DNA from: Batkoa obscura
Lineage: Eukaryota > Entomophthoromycota > Entomophthoromycetes > Entomophthorales > Batkoaceae
Direction of reading: 5' to 3'
Assembly (NCBI GenBank): GCA_030770535.1
Contig: JASVEC010000176.1
Location: 1-36,173, forward strand
DNA length: 36,173 nt
A model generated the notes under the pieces. It was not told the DNA's origin. It did no database searches and saw only the letters and a list, made by a program, of their open reading frames with translations. Made by a program: the position numbers and the translations under genes. Positions 10,954 to 22,700 of the stretch are shown here, piece after piece. Position 1 is the stretch's first letter. Each line of letters opens with the position of its first letter.

Positions 10954-11958
10954 TTTTTACAATTATAATAAACGTTAGCTTAAATTTATTAACAAATTTC
11001 AATTGTAATTTTAGTTGACTAGTCTTTAAATAATTCACTTGATTCGAATAGCTATATTTAGTAATAATTGGAAACGAATAATCAGTTTTATGCAAATACT
11101 ATCCTTAGAAAAAATCCCATAATAATGGTATTATTATAGCAAGGTTTTTTAGATATTGATCAGTTAGTATAATATATACAAATAGGATAAAAAGTTTTAG
11201 AATACATTTGTATATTTAATGTAATAGTTTTGGAGTTTAGTTTAATTTTTAAATAGATGTATTGTTTAAATAAAACTTTTAAATTGATTTTTTTTAAACA
11301 TGTTGATATAAAATAGATAATTATAAAGATTTTAAAATATAAAAGTTTTAAATTAGTTGAAATTTACTTAAATTAGATTTTTTATTTAACTTGGAAAACT
11401 TATTTTACTGTTCTATTTTTTTAAAATAATTAGTTTCTTTTAATTATACATTTTACATTATTTTTATTAAATGTTTAATAAATATATAGTATATAGATAT
11501 ATAGTTATCTGGCTTTACTTTCTATCAAAATAAAAACAAAATGCAAGCTTTTATCAAATTTCAAAACAAAAATTTTAAAAATTTTAATATAAGGAAAAAC
11601 ATATATAAGCATTATAATTCATTTATATTAATGTTAGTAAATATTCATAATAACTTAGAGTTTATGAAATTTTATAATAAAATAGTGTATATATTATTAA
11701 AATTTATTATCGATAATCATAAACTTAATTAAATAATATAAAAAATTAATAGTTGAAAAAAACAGGAAACAAAAATTAATGAATAGTATCACTATCAATT
11801 ATAACTTTAGTATACTTTTTTGATAAGTATAAAAGTTTTCAACATAAATATAAATTAACGTAATTATTTAAAAGCAATTAGTAGTAATAAAACACTAATA
11901 TTATAACTTATTACTAAAAAAAATATAAAAAATAAAAATAACTAAATAAAAATTATTA

Positions 11959-12064
11959 CATGGGGATGTATTTCTGTGTTTAAGAACTTTACTAACAAAT
12001 TTTCCACTCAAATAACGCTTAAAAGATAGAAAAAATAATGAAGCCAAAAAAAACACCCCCACAT
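11959..12064 (+). mobile_element. MITE-like hairpin element, copy 3
   Basis: Plus orientation. It begins CATGGGGATGTATTT and ends AACACCCCCACAT, with the core CCACTCAAATAACGCTTAAA. It is close to the family consensus. Confidence 0.8.
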
Positions 12065-12135
12065 AATATTTAATAATTTACTATTTTATTAAGATTCAAT
12101 AATAGTAATAACAAATATTTATCAGATAGTATGTA

Positions 12136-12136
<1 letters not shown>

Positions 12137-12167
<31 letters not shown>
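12137..12167. repeat. (TAAA)n microsatellite
   Basis: About seven TAAA units end exactly where MITE copy 4 begins. Confidence 0.85.
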
Positions 12168-12272
12168 GGACGTATTTTTTTTGCTTGAGAGTTCTATTAG
12201 TAGTCTTTCCACTCAAATAGTGCTTGAAAAATATAAAAAGTGATGAAGCCAGAAAAACATCCTCAAACATTT
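12166..12272 (+). mobile_element. MITE-like hairpin element, copy 4
   Basis: Plus orientation, starting TAAGGACGTATTTTTTTTGC and ending AACATCCTCAAACA. The core is CCACTCAAATAGTGCTTGAA. The outer ends are more diverged than in other copies. It starts in a TAAA microsatellite and stops about 15 bp before the first LTR. Confidence 0.72.
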
Positions 12273-12286
12273 TAGTAATTTATAAC

Positions 12287-12748
12287 TGCGAAATGTCACT
12301 TTGTCAGATCTATGATTGATTGTAACATAACATCACTTAAGTTGTTGTGTTCTTGAGTTTAGACACAATCAATTCCGAGTCTTTTATTTTGATTTACTGC
12401 GAGAATTTCTGCCATGTGGTTCTAAAGGAACTTATCTTCTGTTTTGACTATTCATACTTGTTAGTGTATAAAGTAAATTTTAGAACATAGTAGCTCGAGA
12501 TTTTTTAACTAAATTACTCTCTGATGTTGTATTTTCAATAAAGCTACTAAATCTTTCTGGTAATATTTTACACAGATTTTGCAGTAGTATTGTTTATTTT
12601 ATTTGTCTTACATAATCCGTAACCTATTACATGTTATTCTTCATAATTCAAGTCTATTTTAGTCACATAAACTAAGACCTTTCGACTTATAGTGTAGTCA
12701 ACCCTGCAATAGCTGTTCTTGATTCTAAACCCTGAGTACCAGATTTCA
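12287..12748 (+). mobile_element. Solo-LTR-like element A (LTR retrotransposon remnant)
   Basis: About 462 bp with TG...CA ends (TGCGAAAT at the left, ATTTCA at the right). A TATA-like TATAAA lies near 12467 and an AATAAA at 12537, the order expected for U3-R-U5. It has no coding capacity, and no internal retroelement domain lies nearby, so it reads as a solo LTR fossil. It is nearly identical to element B at 14174-14637 in reverse orientation, which points to recent origin or gene conversion. The superfamily (Ty1/copia or Ty3/gypsy) cannot be told from an LTR alone. Confidence 0.7.
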
Positions 12749-13224
12749 CAATAGGAATATTTATTTGTTTATATACAATAACTTTGATTAATACCAATAT
12801 CAATATCAATATATAAGTTATACTAGCAAAAGCCTCGCTAATCTGGGAATTTTCATCAAATTTAGTAGAAATTCTACTAACTCATGATATAAACTATAAT
12901 AAAATAATTTAAAGCTACATTAAATACTTTTAGTTTTTAATAAAAAATTTGTTTTTATAGAATCTTAAGCAAAATATTTAAAAATTAGATAAAAAAATAA
13001 AACCAATTGGGTCATTTTCATATATTAATAAAACAACAGCTGAGGTTTTTTTATTTACTTGTACTATTATTGAAGATTAAAATTGGTTATTTTAATAACT
13101 ATAACTTTTGAAATGTAGTTTATAATTACTCTTATCACTTTGTGCTATTTATCGTTATTTTTATATTATATTACTATTTTTTAAATTATTAAATAGAGTT
13201 ATTCTTATTTTTAATATTTATATA

Positions 13225-13329
13225 TACAGATGTGTTTTTTTGTTTAAGGATTTTACTAACAAATTTTCTACTTAAATAGTGCTTAAAAAATGGAAAAAAT
13301 AATGAAGTTAAAAAAAACACTCACATATC
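13225..13329 (+). mobile_element. MITE-like hairpin element, copy 5
   Basis: Plus orientation, TACAGATGTGTTTTTTTG to AACACTCACATA, core CTACTTAAATAGTGCTTAAA. The G-run at the left end has decayed. It lies between the two inverted LTRs. Confidence 0.72.
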
Positions 13330-13585
13330 TTATTTTTTAATATAATCAAAACTTTATCTTTTAAATCTATATATTAATTTTAAATTTTAAATATAAATAC
13401 GGAAACTAGATTAGTTTTATAAAAATATTATTAACGCAAGTTCAAAATTTAAATAACATAATTCTTATATAAAAAAGTTTAATATGGTTATATTATTATT
13501 ATTTGTTATTATTTATTATTAAGCTAGCTTATTTATTTTGTTTTTATTTTTTATCTTTATTTTTAAATAACCAAAAACATCACTA

Positions 13586-13690
13586 TATGGGGATGTATTT
13601 TTGTATTTAAGAATTTTACTGACAATTTTTCCACATAAATAGCGCTTAAAAAATGGAAAAATAATGAAACTAAAAAAAACAGCCCCATAT
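13586..13690 (+). mobile_element. MITE-like hairpin element, copy 6
   Basis: Plus orientation, TATGGGGATGTATTTTTG to AACAGCCCCATA, core CCACATAAATAGCGCTTAAA. It has well-preserved ends, each bounded by TA. It also lies between the two inverted LTRs. Confidence 0.82.
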
Positions 13691-14173
13691 AGTTCAATTT
13701 GCTAAAGTTATTTATAAATTATCTTCTAGATATTATTTGCTTACATATAAGCTTCGATTTGCTTTTTTTTAAAAACAATTATTTATAACCTAAATTTTTT
13801 AATTTAAACTAAATAAAATAATATAAACAAAAAATTTAATTTATAACAATAAAATCAAAAGTTAATTTAAGTATTATTTTATATTTGTTTTTTATTAAAG
13901 CCATTATTGTTATCCTTATTTAAAGATACTAAAATATATAGTAAATTTTTAACAATATTATATAAAAAAATAAATATATTCAATTGAAAGTTACTTTATT
14001 AATATCTTAATATAATATTTAATTATTAAATAAGCTTAAAATCAATTTTTTTTGTTATATTAGTATAAAATTTTAACATAAAAAAATCAAAAAACTTACA
14101 AAATAATCAAAAAGATTTAAATGCAAATTATATATATATAACTATAAAAAAAGTTAAAGAAACTATAAAGTTA

Positions 14174-14637
14174 TGCGAAATTTGGTACTCAGGGTTTAGA
14201 ATCAAGAACAGCTATTGCAGGGTTGACTACACTATAAGTCGAAAGGTCTTAGTTTATGTGACTAAGATAGACTTGAATTATGAAGAATAACATGTAATAG
14301 GTTACGGACTATGTAAGACAAATAAAATAAACAATACTACTGCAAAATCTGTGTAAAATATTACCAGAAAGATTTAGTAGCTTTATTGAAAATACAACAT
14401 CAGAGAGTAATTTAGTTAAAAAATCTCGAGCTACTATGTTCTAAAATTTACTTTATACACTAACAAGTATGAATAGTCAAAACAGAAGATAAGTTCCTTT
14501 AGAACCACATGGCAGAAATTCTCGCAGTAAATCAAAATAAAAGACTCGGAATTGATTGTGTCTAAACTCAAGAACACAACAACTTAAGTGATGTTATGTT
14601 ACAATCAATCATAGATCTGACAAAGTGACATTTCGCA
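14174..14637 (-). mobile_element. Solo-LTR-like element B, inverted relative to A
   Basis: About 464 bp, reverse orientation. In plus-strand view it runs from TGCGAAATTTGG to CATTTCGCA, giving 8-bp inverted ends TGCGAAAT/ATTTCGCA. It is flanked by a perfect 4-bp direct repeat, GTTA at 14170-14173 and 14638-14641, the expected target-site duplication. It shares the internal TATAAA and AATAAA signals of element A and is almost identical to it by eye. It is a complete solo LTR fossil with no internal region, and looks young. Confidence 0.75.
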
Positions 14638-14706
14638 GTTATAAAAAACGTTATAAAAAAAGCTAATTAAAAAGCAAAAAACATATATAAATTATATTTA
14701 TTTTTA

Positions 14707-14808
14707 TATATGGGGCTATTTTTTTAGTTTCATTATTTTTCCATTTTTTAAGCGCTATTTGAGCGGAAAGATTGTAGTAAAATTCTTTAAAAAAATACAC
14801 CCCCATAT
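14707..14808 (-). mobile_element. MITE-like hairpin element, copy 7
   Basis: Minus orientation, TATGGGGCTATTTTTTTAG to TACACCCCCATA, core TTTTAAGCGCTATTTGAGCG. It lies 70 bp beyond LTR element B. Confidence 0.8.
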
Positions 14809-15174
14809 ACATGTTTTTTAAAATAATTTTTTGGCTTGTTTTTTTTAGATATTCCAATTAAAATATAACTTAACTTTTCTAATTTTTTCAATATTTAAAA
14901 ATACAAGCTTATTGTATAAAACTTAATCTATAGTATAAAACAAATAGTTTGAATTATTTATAAAAGTGACTGTATTTTTATAATCAAATTAATAACAATT
15001 TATATAATTGATTTAATTTAAATGATTGGATTATTAAAACTAAGTATATAAATTTGTATATAATTAATTTATTATTTTTATTACTTAAATTCGTTACAAA
15101 AAATTTTATTGTCATATTTTAAAAACTATATTTAATAATTATAATATCTTATTATAACAAATAATGTTTTGTAT

Positions 15175-15280
15175 ATATGGGGGTGTTTTTTTTGGTCTCA
15201 CTACTTTTTCCATTTTTTAAGCACTATTTGACAGGGAAATTTGTTAGTAAAATTCTTAAACACAAAAACACATCCTCGTA
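15175..15280 (-). mobile_element. MITE-like hairpin element, copy 8
   Basis: Minus orientation, TATATGGGGGTGTTTTTTTT to ACACATCCTCGTA, core TTTTAAGCACTATTTGACAG. The small open frame across it is a by-product of the element. Confidence 0.8.
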
Positions 15281-15542
15281 TTGTACTTCAATACAAAATA
15301 TAACAAAACATTTTGTCATAATTTTTTTTGAATTTTATTTTATTTGTTTTACTAGAACCTATTAGTTTTTTGATTGTTTTTATCTTTTTATTAATTCTTC
15401 ATAAAACTTGCTATTTATTGTATATTATTTTTTTATTTCATAAATTTATTTTAACAATTAAGACTAAAATTTCTTGATTTATAAACAATTAATTCAAAAA
15501 ACTATCACTTTTTTATTAAACATCAAACTTCATGTTATGTTT

Positions 15543-15592
15543 AATAGTATATATATAGTTTTAATAATAGTATATATATAGTTTTAATAATA
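15543..15592. repeat. Two-copy 23-bp tandem repeat
   Basis: Two adjacent copies of a unit near AATAGTATATATATAGTTTT. It is non-coding. Confidence 0.8.
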
Positions 15593-15658
15593 GCATTGAT
15601 TTAAAGACTAAAAAAGTAATTTTTTGTTTTAAAATATTCTTTAAACTTGTAAGTAATA

Positions 15659-15765
15659 TATGGGAATGCATTTTTTCGTTTAAGAATTTTACTAACAATC
15701 TTTCTGCTCAGATAGCACTTAAAAAAAAAGGGAAAAGTGATGAAATCAAAAAAGCATCCCCATAT
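15659..15765 (+). mobile_element. MITE-like hairpin element, copy 9
   Basis: Plus orientation, TATGGGAATGCATTTTTTCG to AGCATCCCCATA, core CTGCTCAGATAGCACTTAAA. One A-run is slightly expanded. Confidence 0.78.
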
Positions 15766-16540
15766 TTAAAGCTAGAAATTTAAATAATTAGTAATATTTT
15801 ACTTGAATTAAATAAAGCAATTTTTCACTATTATTTTGATATTTTAATGATACTATTAAATTTATTTTTTGAAAATTTTAATAATCTTTGAATATCTTGT
15901 GTTTATAGTTGACTCACAAAAACTATTAATTTAATAATTTTGAAACTTTTCAATATATTACATCTTCATAGATTATGCTTGCAAAAGGTCAGCTTTCTAG
16001 CATTTTTCTAACTTTATTATTCTTCAAACTTTTTGACTTAACCTTGTATTATATACTTTATAAAGAAAAGATATATAAAGTATAAATTAATACAATCTCA
16101 TATTTATGAAACAAATTAACTAAAAGTAACTATCCTTAACAAAAATTTTACTAATACTTTTTTTATAACTCCTTACAAAAAATGGTATTTTGTTAAAACA
16201 CGCCCCTTGAAGTCTTTCTATATCTCGGATATGGGGTACCTGTATTAGTTTGAAACTTTATATGTGTCCTATTTGAAAAATATACAATAGATTCATGTAA
16301 AGAGTTTCCATTCAAATTCCCCCTAACTCCTTCACTCCATGAACTTTTTGAGTTCTTCTGATAATATAATGATAGATTTTTATAACTTTTATAAAAGCAA
16401 TATACATCACCTCAATTTTTCTAGTCAAATCCTTCTAAGCTACGTAATAGCTTGAATTCAAAAAACTAAACTATATTTCAAAAAAAATTCAATTATTCTA
16501 GTCTTTAATTTTTATCCTTATTTCCAACTTTTATCAAAAA

Positions 16541-19500
16541 ATGGTGGAAACAATTGAAGAACGATTAAAATTATCTCCAATTAATATTGAAGATATTGAG
16601 GAAGAAAACGATATTGAAATCTATACCAGCACTGATTATACAAAAAAATATGCCAATAGTGAACAATCTATAGTATTCGATTTAGGTTCTCAAAATTGTC
16701 GAGTTGGATGGAGTGGGGAAGAAAAACCACGATGTAAGTTTAAGCAGTGAATTTAGAAAAATATAAAACTGGATCTATATCTTTGAATACTAATAATAAC
16801 AATAAATAAAATAGATAACTTTGATTCCTTGGTATCGAAATATAAGGAACGTGCCAACAAAGGTGGTATTGCAGGAAAAAGTCAATTAAATGTAGGAAAT
16901 ACAGTCCATAGTACACTATTATCAAAAGCCAATATAAGATCTCCATTTGACTTAGATATTATTAATTCAATTGAGCATGTGGTAAATGAGTCAATACTAA
17001 AATATAAGGTCAATATTTTGTTAATGCTCTTTGAAAATTATTTAGGAATCAATTATGGATTATTCGTTTCTTAACCTTGGTATTGATACTGAGTCTATTA
17101 ATCATAATATTGTATTTACAGAACCTGCTGGAAATTTAATTTATAGTAGAAATAGTGAGTTACTCTTTTTATTACTCTTTGATTTAATTAATATCAAACT
17201 CTTCCTCTCTTAGTGGTCACTGAATTAATCTTTGAATGCTATCAAGCGCCTTCATTAACATATGGAATTGATAGTCTATTTAGTTATTATCAAAATAATA
17301 ATAGTTCATTAAATAATGATGGATTGGTAATTTCATTAGGTCATCACTCGACAAATGTTATTCCTATTTATGATGGTAGAGCTAGGGTAGATCAAGCCAC
17401 CAAGTAAGTAATTTTGTTCTTCTAATTTTTAAGGTTAAGCTGATTTTTATTCTATAATTTAAGAATCTCTTATGGTGGTAACTCAGCTACAGATTATATG
17501 TTAAAAAGTATGCAATTAAAATACCCCACGTTTCCAGTAAAAATGAGTAATGGACAAGCTAGAGTAAAATTGACAATATTTAACACTATCTCCATTTTAA
17601 CAATTCAAATAGTATTTAATGGAAAATTGTACCTTTGTAGCTAGTGATTATTTAAAAACATTAAGTAAATTATCAGCTATTAATGATTTGGAATTTTTTA
17701 ACGCAGTGGATGTGACGGTACAATTTCCTTATACAGAACCAGTAAGTTTATTTTTATATAAATAGATAAAAATGAGTGAATATTTATTTATTATTATAAT
17801 AGACAGCGGAAGAAAAATCTCATGAAGAATTAGAACGTATAGCATTAAGGCGTAAAGAACAAAGTGAACGATTAAGGGAGCATATAGCTAAAAAGAAGAG
17901 GGAAAAAGTAAAAACCATATATAATAATCATTGTCATAACAAAATTTATACTATTCAATTACTCTTAGGTAATTCAACGAGAACAAGAATTAGAAAGTTT
18001 ATTAGAACTAAAAGCTAGTAAAAAAGTAACTACGAAATCTTCTTTTTTAAAATTATTGGAAGACTATGATTTAAACAATGAAAACGAATTGGAGATTGCT
18101 ATTAAAAATGCGGAAAAAGCATTACAAAGAGCTCAAGAAAAAGCAATGGGTATTGAAGTAGTGGAAGAAAAGGTAAGAAATAAAAGATTTTTATTTGTAA
18201 TAGGAACGATAAGAGAAAGAGGGGGAAAGTATGAAGGTTAATGATTTTTTGTAGGTTATACCAGAATTTACATTGGTTGATATACCCGATGATGAATTAA
18301 GTGAAGATAGTAAAAGAGAAAAGAAAAAACAAAGGTTATTAAAAGCAGGATTTGAAGCTAGAGAAAGGATGAGAAAAGCTAAACAAGAAGCTGAAGAACA
18401 AAAAGTAAGTTCAGTTTAGATTTACAGTAAGCTTTTTGTTAACTTAGTTTCTTTTATTAAAAATAGGCTGAATTAGCGCGTCAAGATGAAGAATATCGAT
18501 TAAAAGATTTTAAAGGTTGGTTAAGTAATTTAAGAATGAAACATGATGTAAATATTATTTAGTTAATTAGAGTGTTTATTTTAATATTAATCATTTGATA
18601 GGAATTAAATGATAAAATACAAAGTAAAAAGAAAATCAAAAATCAATTGAATGATCGTCGATCCCAAGCTAGTCAACAAAGAATGAAATCTATTGCTATG
18701 TTAGCTAGAGAAGATAAAAAAAACAATAGTAAAAGAAACAGAAATAAAAACGGGATAGATGGTAAGATAAATCATAGCATATATGATAATAGTATGATTC
18801 ACTTATAATAATTTTAGATGATGGTTTTGGTGCGGATGATAATGATTGGAATGTTTATAGGGAGATAGTAAATTTTAATAAGAAATAGGCAGTAGTTTTT
18901 AATTTTTAACTTTGAATATTAATAGAAAAATGATGAAGATAGTGAAGAAGAAGAAGATGCCAATTTACTTGCTGATTATGAAGCACAACTTTTAGAATTT
19001 GATCCTACGTTTCAAACAGAACTTGAAGCAAGAAATGAATCACATGGTTTTAATCCAAAAAATTCATTTTTACATCGATTTCAATTTGGTACTAAATTCA
19101 ATTCTTGGGAAGATATGGACGATATTAAATACCATCATCAATTGCATGTGAATATTGAAAGATTTAAAATTCCAGAAGTATTATTTCAACCTAGTATATT
19201 AGGTATTGATCAAGCAGGATTAGAGCAAACATTACAAGCTATGTTTCAAAGAGTAGGAAAAGAAAAACAACAAGGATTGATTAAGGTATATTTTATTATA
19301 GAAAATATTTTTATTTATTTAATTGAATTCTTTAATTTATTTTAGAATGTTTTATTAACTGGGGGATTTAGTAAACTATCTAATTTAAATGAAAGAATAG
19401 AATTATTATTAACAAAATTAAGTCCAAGTGGTAGTAAAATTAAAGTAAAATTAGCTGAAGATCCCTCTTTAGATGCTTGGAAAGGAGCAGCTAATTTTGT

Positions 19501-19609
19501 TAAAAATGGAGGACTAAAATTGACTAATAATTCTATACTTACAATTGAGCAATATAATGAAGTTGGACATGATTATTTGATTGATCATGGGTTAGGGAAT
19601 TGGGTTTAA
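16541..19609 (+). CDS. ARP5: Actin-related protein 5, INO80 chromatin-remodelling complex
   Basis: Fourteen exons: 16541-16733, 16815-16981, 17046-17154, 17214-17403, 17464-17563, 17613-17741, 17803-17907, 17969-18172, 18255-18404, 18467-18547, 18602-18761, 18818-18867, 18926-19285, 19346-19609 (2262 nt, 753 aa; yeast Arp5 is 755 aa). The actin fold opens with SIVFDLGSQNCRVGWSGEEK and PRYNFDSLVSKYKER. MVTELIFECYQAPSLTYGID, YQNNNSS and GNSATDYMLKSMQLKYP follow. A large lysine/glutamate-rich helical insertion (about residues 270-520: RRKEQSERLREHIAKKKREK, RERMRKAKQEAEEQK) then DDGFGADDNDWNVYREI is the Arp5 hallmark. That insertion docks Arp5-Ies6 on INO80. The fold resumes at RFKIPEVLFQPSILGIDQAG and NVLLTGGFSKLSNL. 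I preferred a donor at 16982 because it restores HVESIMDYSFLNLGI. It ends 108 bp from convergent NIC96. Confidence 0.95.
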
Positions 19610-19717
19610 AATAAAATAATTACAATAAAAAAGGAAGTTCTACAAAATATAATATACTTCTTTATTTTATTTAATTTTATTTAATTTTATTTTATAAAAA
19701 GAATAGTTTTATTTTTC

Positions 19718-22700
19718 TTAATTATTATTTAAAGTTAACCAAATTGGATCTAATTGAATAAAATCAATTAATTTTAAACAATGATAGCAAAAGTTGTCAT
19801 GCTAAAAAAAATTATAAATAAAATTAAAATTGTAACAATAAAGTATCTACCTCATTTATAAATTTTTGATTCAATTGAGATGTTACTTTTAATAAAACTT
19901 GTTTTGCCATATAAAATAAATTAGTTATAGATTTTAATAAATTGAGATTATAATTCTGGTATAATTTTGATTTATATGAGTTATAATCTAAATTAGATTG
20001 AAATTTTGGAAATAATGGATGTTGTTTGATTATCTAATAGAAATTAAAATAAATTATAATTCTGTGTTATAATAAAACCTACAAATAATGCCTTCTCCAA
20101 TTCTCCTTCGAAATAAGCCACAATAAACTCGAATAATTGTTGATTTTCTATTACTTGTTGTTTAACATCTATTGAAATTCGATTTTCGAAACAAGAATTA
20201 TTAATCAAAGGATCAATAAAATTACGCTTATTATAATATTCTAACTTTAATTTGTTTAAAGAAAACTCTGTTATAGTATTCATTTGATTGGATGATTTAT
20301 AAATCAAATCATTTAATTGATTTATATAAATAAGTAAATTACTTGTTATTGGCTATAAATAGAAAAATAAAAATAAAAATAAAAATATATTAATATAAAT
20401 ATATATAATATACTAAAATAATAAACTTACATTTACTTGATTATTTTCTAAAATTGAATGATTTAGACTCCATTGATTTACTTTAATATCCAATAAAGGT
20501 AATAGTCTAAATACATTCTCTTCATTTCTTAATTGAATTTCATTGCCAATTTTTAATATTAAATGATTAATATATTCCTCTTTAACGTTTTCAATATTAA
20601 AATAATTAAGATAATTTATCAATTGATTTTCCTAATAATAAAACATTAATTGTATTAACTTTTTTTATTTATAGTTACCTCATTAATATTATTCCAACTA
20701 CCAAAATAAATTTCTAATTCATTTTCCTTAATACTTAATGTTTTTTGCCATAATAATTGTTGAATGAATTTCTTTATCAATGAAGTATTAAATGATGCTA
20801 AAAATTTTAAATAAATTATTGGTAAATCAAAATCGTTGATATTAAAATTCAATATAATTGATTTTATAATTGTTATAAAATTTAAACCATTATCAATTTC
20901 ATTATCACTAGTCTCATTCTTATTTGATTCTAATTATTATTATTATTATTATTATATTAGTTATATATATATACTATTTAGATTATTTACCTTTTGACAA
21001 TTTATTATCTTTAGTCTCTGTATATTTAATTAATTCATAATTAAAACAACATAAAGCTAGATTTAAAGCATGAAGTTTGTAATTTGGATATGAAGCTAAA
21101 GAATAAATAACCTAGAATAAAAAGATCAGTTGTTTTTTCTTTACAAATAGAAAATTCAATTCACTTACTTCTGAAAATTGATAAGACAACATATAAGCTT
21201 TGATTAATCCAAGTGGATTTGTATTTTGATAGCATTGAATTAAATCAATACTTTGAATTAATTTGAAGGCTTCATAAGGTTCCCATAAACTTTTTATACC
21301 CTGTGTATCATTGTTTTTACACATCATAAACTATAAAATCATTTAAGGTTAATGATATTCTACTTTACTTTTAGGATATTATATTAAATTACTTGGAACC
21401 ATAATAATTCTTCAAATGTATTTAATATACTACTATTAACTCTTTTAGGGTCAATACACCCCATTATACGTAAGATCATTAGTTTATACTTATTTACTCC
21501 TTTAATATCTTTTCTTATTGTTTCATTATAATATTTTATAAATTTATCACGTTGTTGAATTGATATTCTAAAATTGATATTAATTATTTAATTATCATCA
21601 TTGCTATATCCTCACCTAAAGTTTTTTTCTTTCAAAAATGCTTCCAATGTCTTAACAATCTCCATATCAAATGCATCCAAGCTATTGGTATTTTTCTTAA
21701 TATATTCCAAACTCTGCTTATAACATCCACTTCTTAAAAGATAATAAACTACAGTCCAAATAAAATATGGGTTATTATACTTAAAAAACAAAGTTAGCTT
21801 TAATAAATATTCTTATAATATCTTACTTCATTTTTAGTATAAAATGAATGATTAAATTTCAATTTCACATATTTTTTAATGATATCGATTTCTTCATTAT
21901 CTTCTATAATATTATCTAATTTTATGTTTTTTTTTAAAGTGTTTAAAAACCTAATTCAAAGAATTAAATATAATTTAAAAAATAACTTTTAAAGATAATT
22001 ACTCTTGTTCCAAATATTTCCTTACGCTTAAAAAATAAGTACAAATAACAGTATCTTTTTTGTCAGTGACATCAAAATTAAGCTTAGGTTGATATCTCGG
22101 ATTTATTTCTTGTTGCAGTTTCATATAATTATTAATTAATACACTAAATAGCTTCCATACACTTTGAATATTATTATCCTATATTAAAGATTGATGTTAA
22201 TATTAATACTTTATTTCAATTTGTTATATTATTAATTCTTTACCTCATTAAAATTCAACTCTACTATATTAATAAATTCCTTTATTAAGTTGGGTTGATG
22301 TTTGAATTGTTGATTACTATCATACATATTATTGACTACATTACGATAAATAAAAAATTCTTTAGGAATATACATATCCGGTCTATTTTCCTTAGCATCA
22401 AACCCATTATAATTAGATTGATATAAATCATTATCCTTTTTCTAATTAAAATAGAATATTAAAAATGACCATTGTTATTTTATATTTATTATAAGTAACC
22501 TACTTGATTTAAATAATATTGATTAATTCTATTTAAATATGGAGCTATGATGTTGTTGATGGTTTTATTTTTAATTGGCAATGTATTACTATTCATTTCA
22601 AAATTAAACAACAACTTATCTATACTATTGGTATTTGTATTCATTTCTTTTAATGCTAATTTATTACTCATTTTAATATTCTCTTTGTTCTCTTTAATAG

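Larger units (their letters stand above)
10954..16540. other. Gene-poor repeat island, 5.6 kb
   Basis: No supportable protein gene lies between the ATIC start and the ARP5 start. The stretch holds seven MITE-like hairpins, two LTR-like elements in opposite orientation, and simple repeats, all listed separately. The rest is A/T-rich sequence without splice-supported coding. ATIC and ARP5 diverge from here, so the outer few hundred bases at each end should hold their promoters. The ARP5-proximal 350 bp (16190-16540) is less AT-rich but gave no recognisable motif. Confidence 0.6.

Noticed and set aside
11541-11732. Open frame of 63 codons in the repeat island
   Set aside because: AT-biased composition (Lys/Asn/Ile/Phe), no motif, no splice context and no neighbouring conserved exon. 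It is expected by chance at this base composition.
12749-14173. Internal region of a DIRS-like or inverted-LTR retroelement
   Set aside because: No retroelement domain or open frame is visible between the two LTRs. The spacer holds MITE copies 5 and 6 and plain AT-rich DNA.
14663-14857. Minus-strand open frame of 64 codons
   Set aside because: It covers MITE copy 7 and has no family resemblance.
15177-15365. Open frame of 62 codons
   Set aside because: It starts inside MITE copy 8 and its first half is the element's own sequence.
16982-17045. Alternative shorter ARP5 intron starting at GTCAAT (17009)
   Set aside because: The donor is poor, and it inserts residues that break the match to the HVESIMDYSFLNLGI region.
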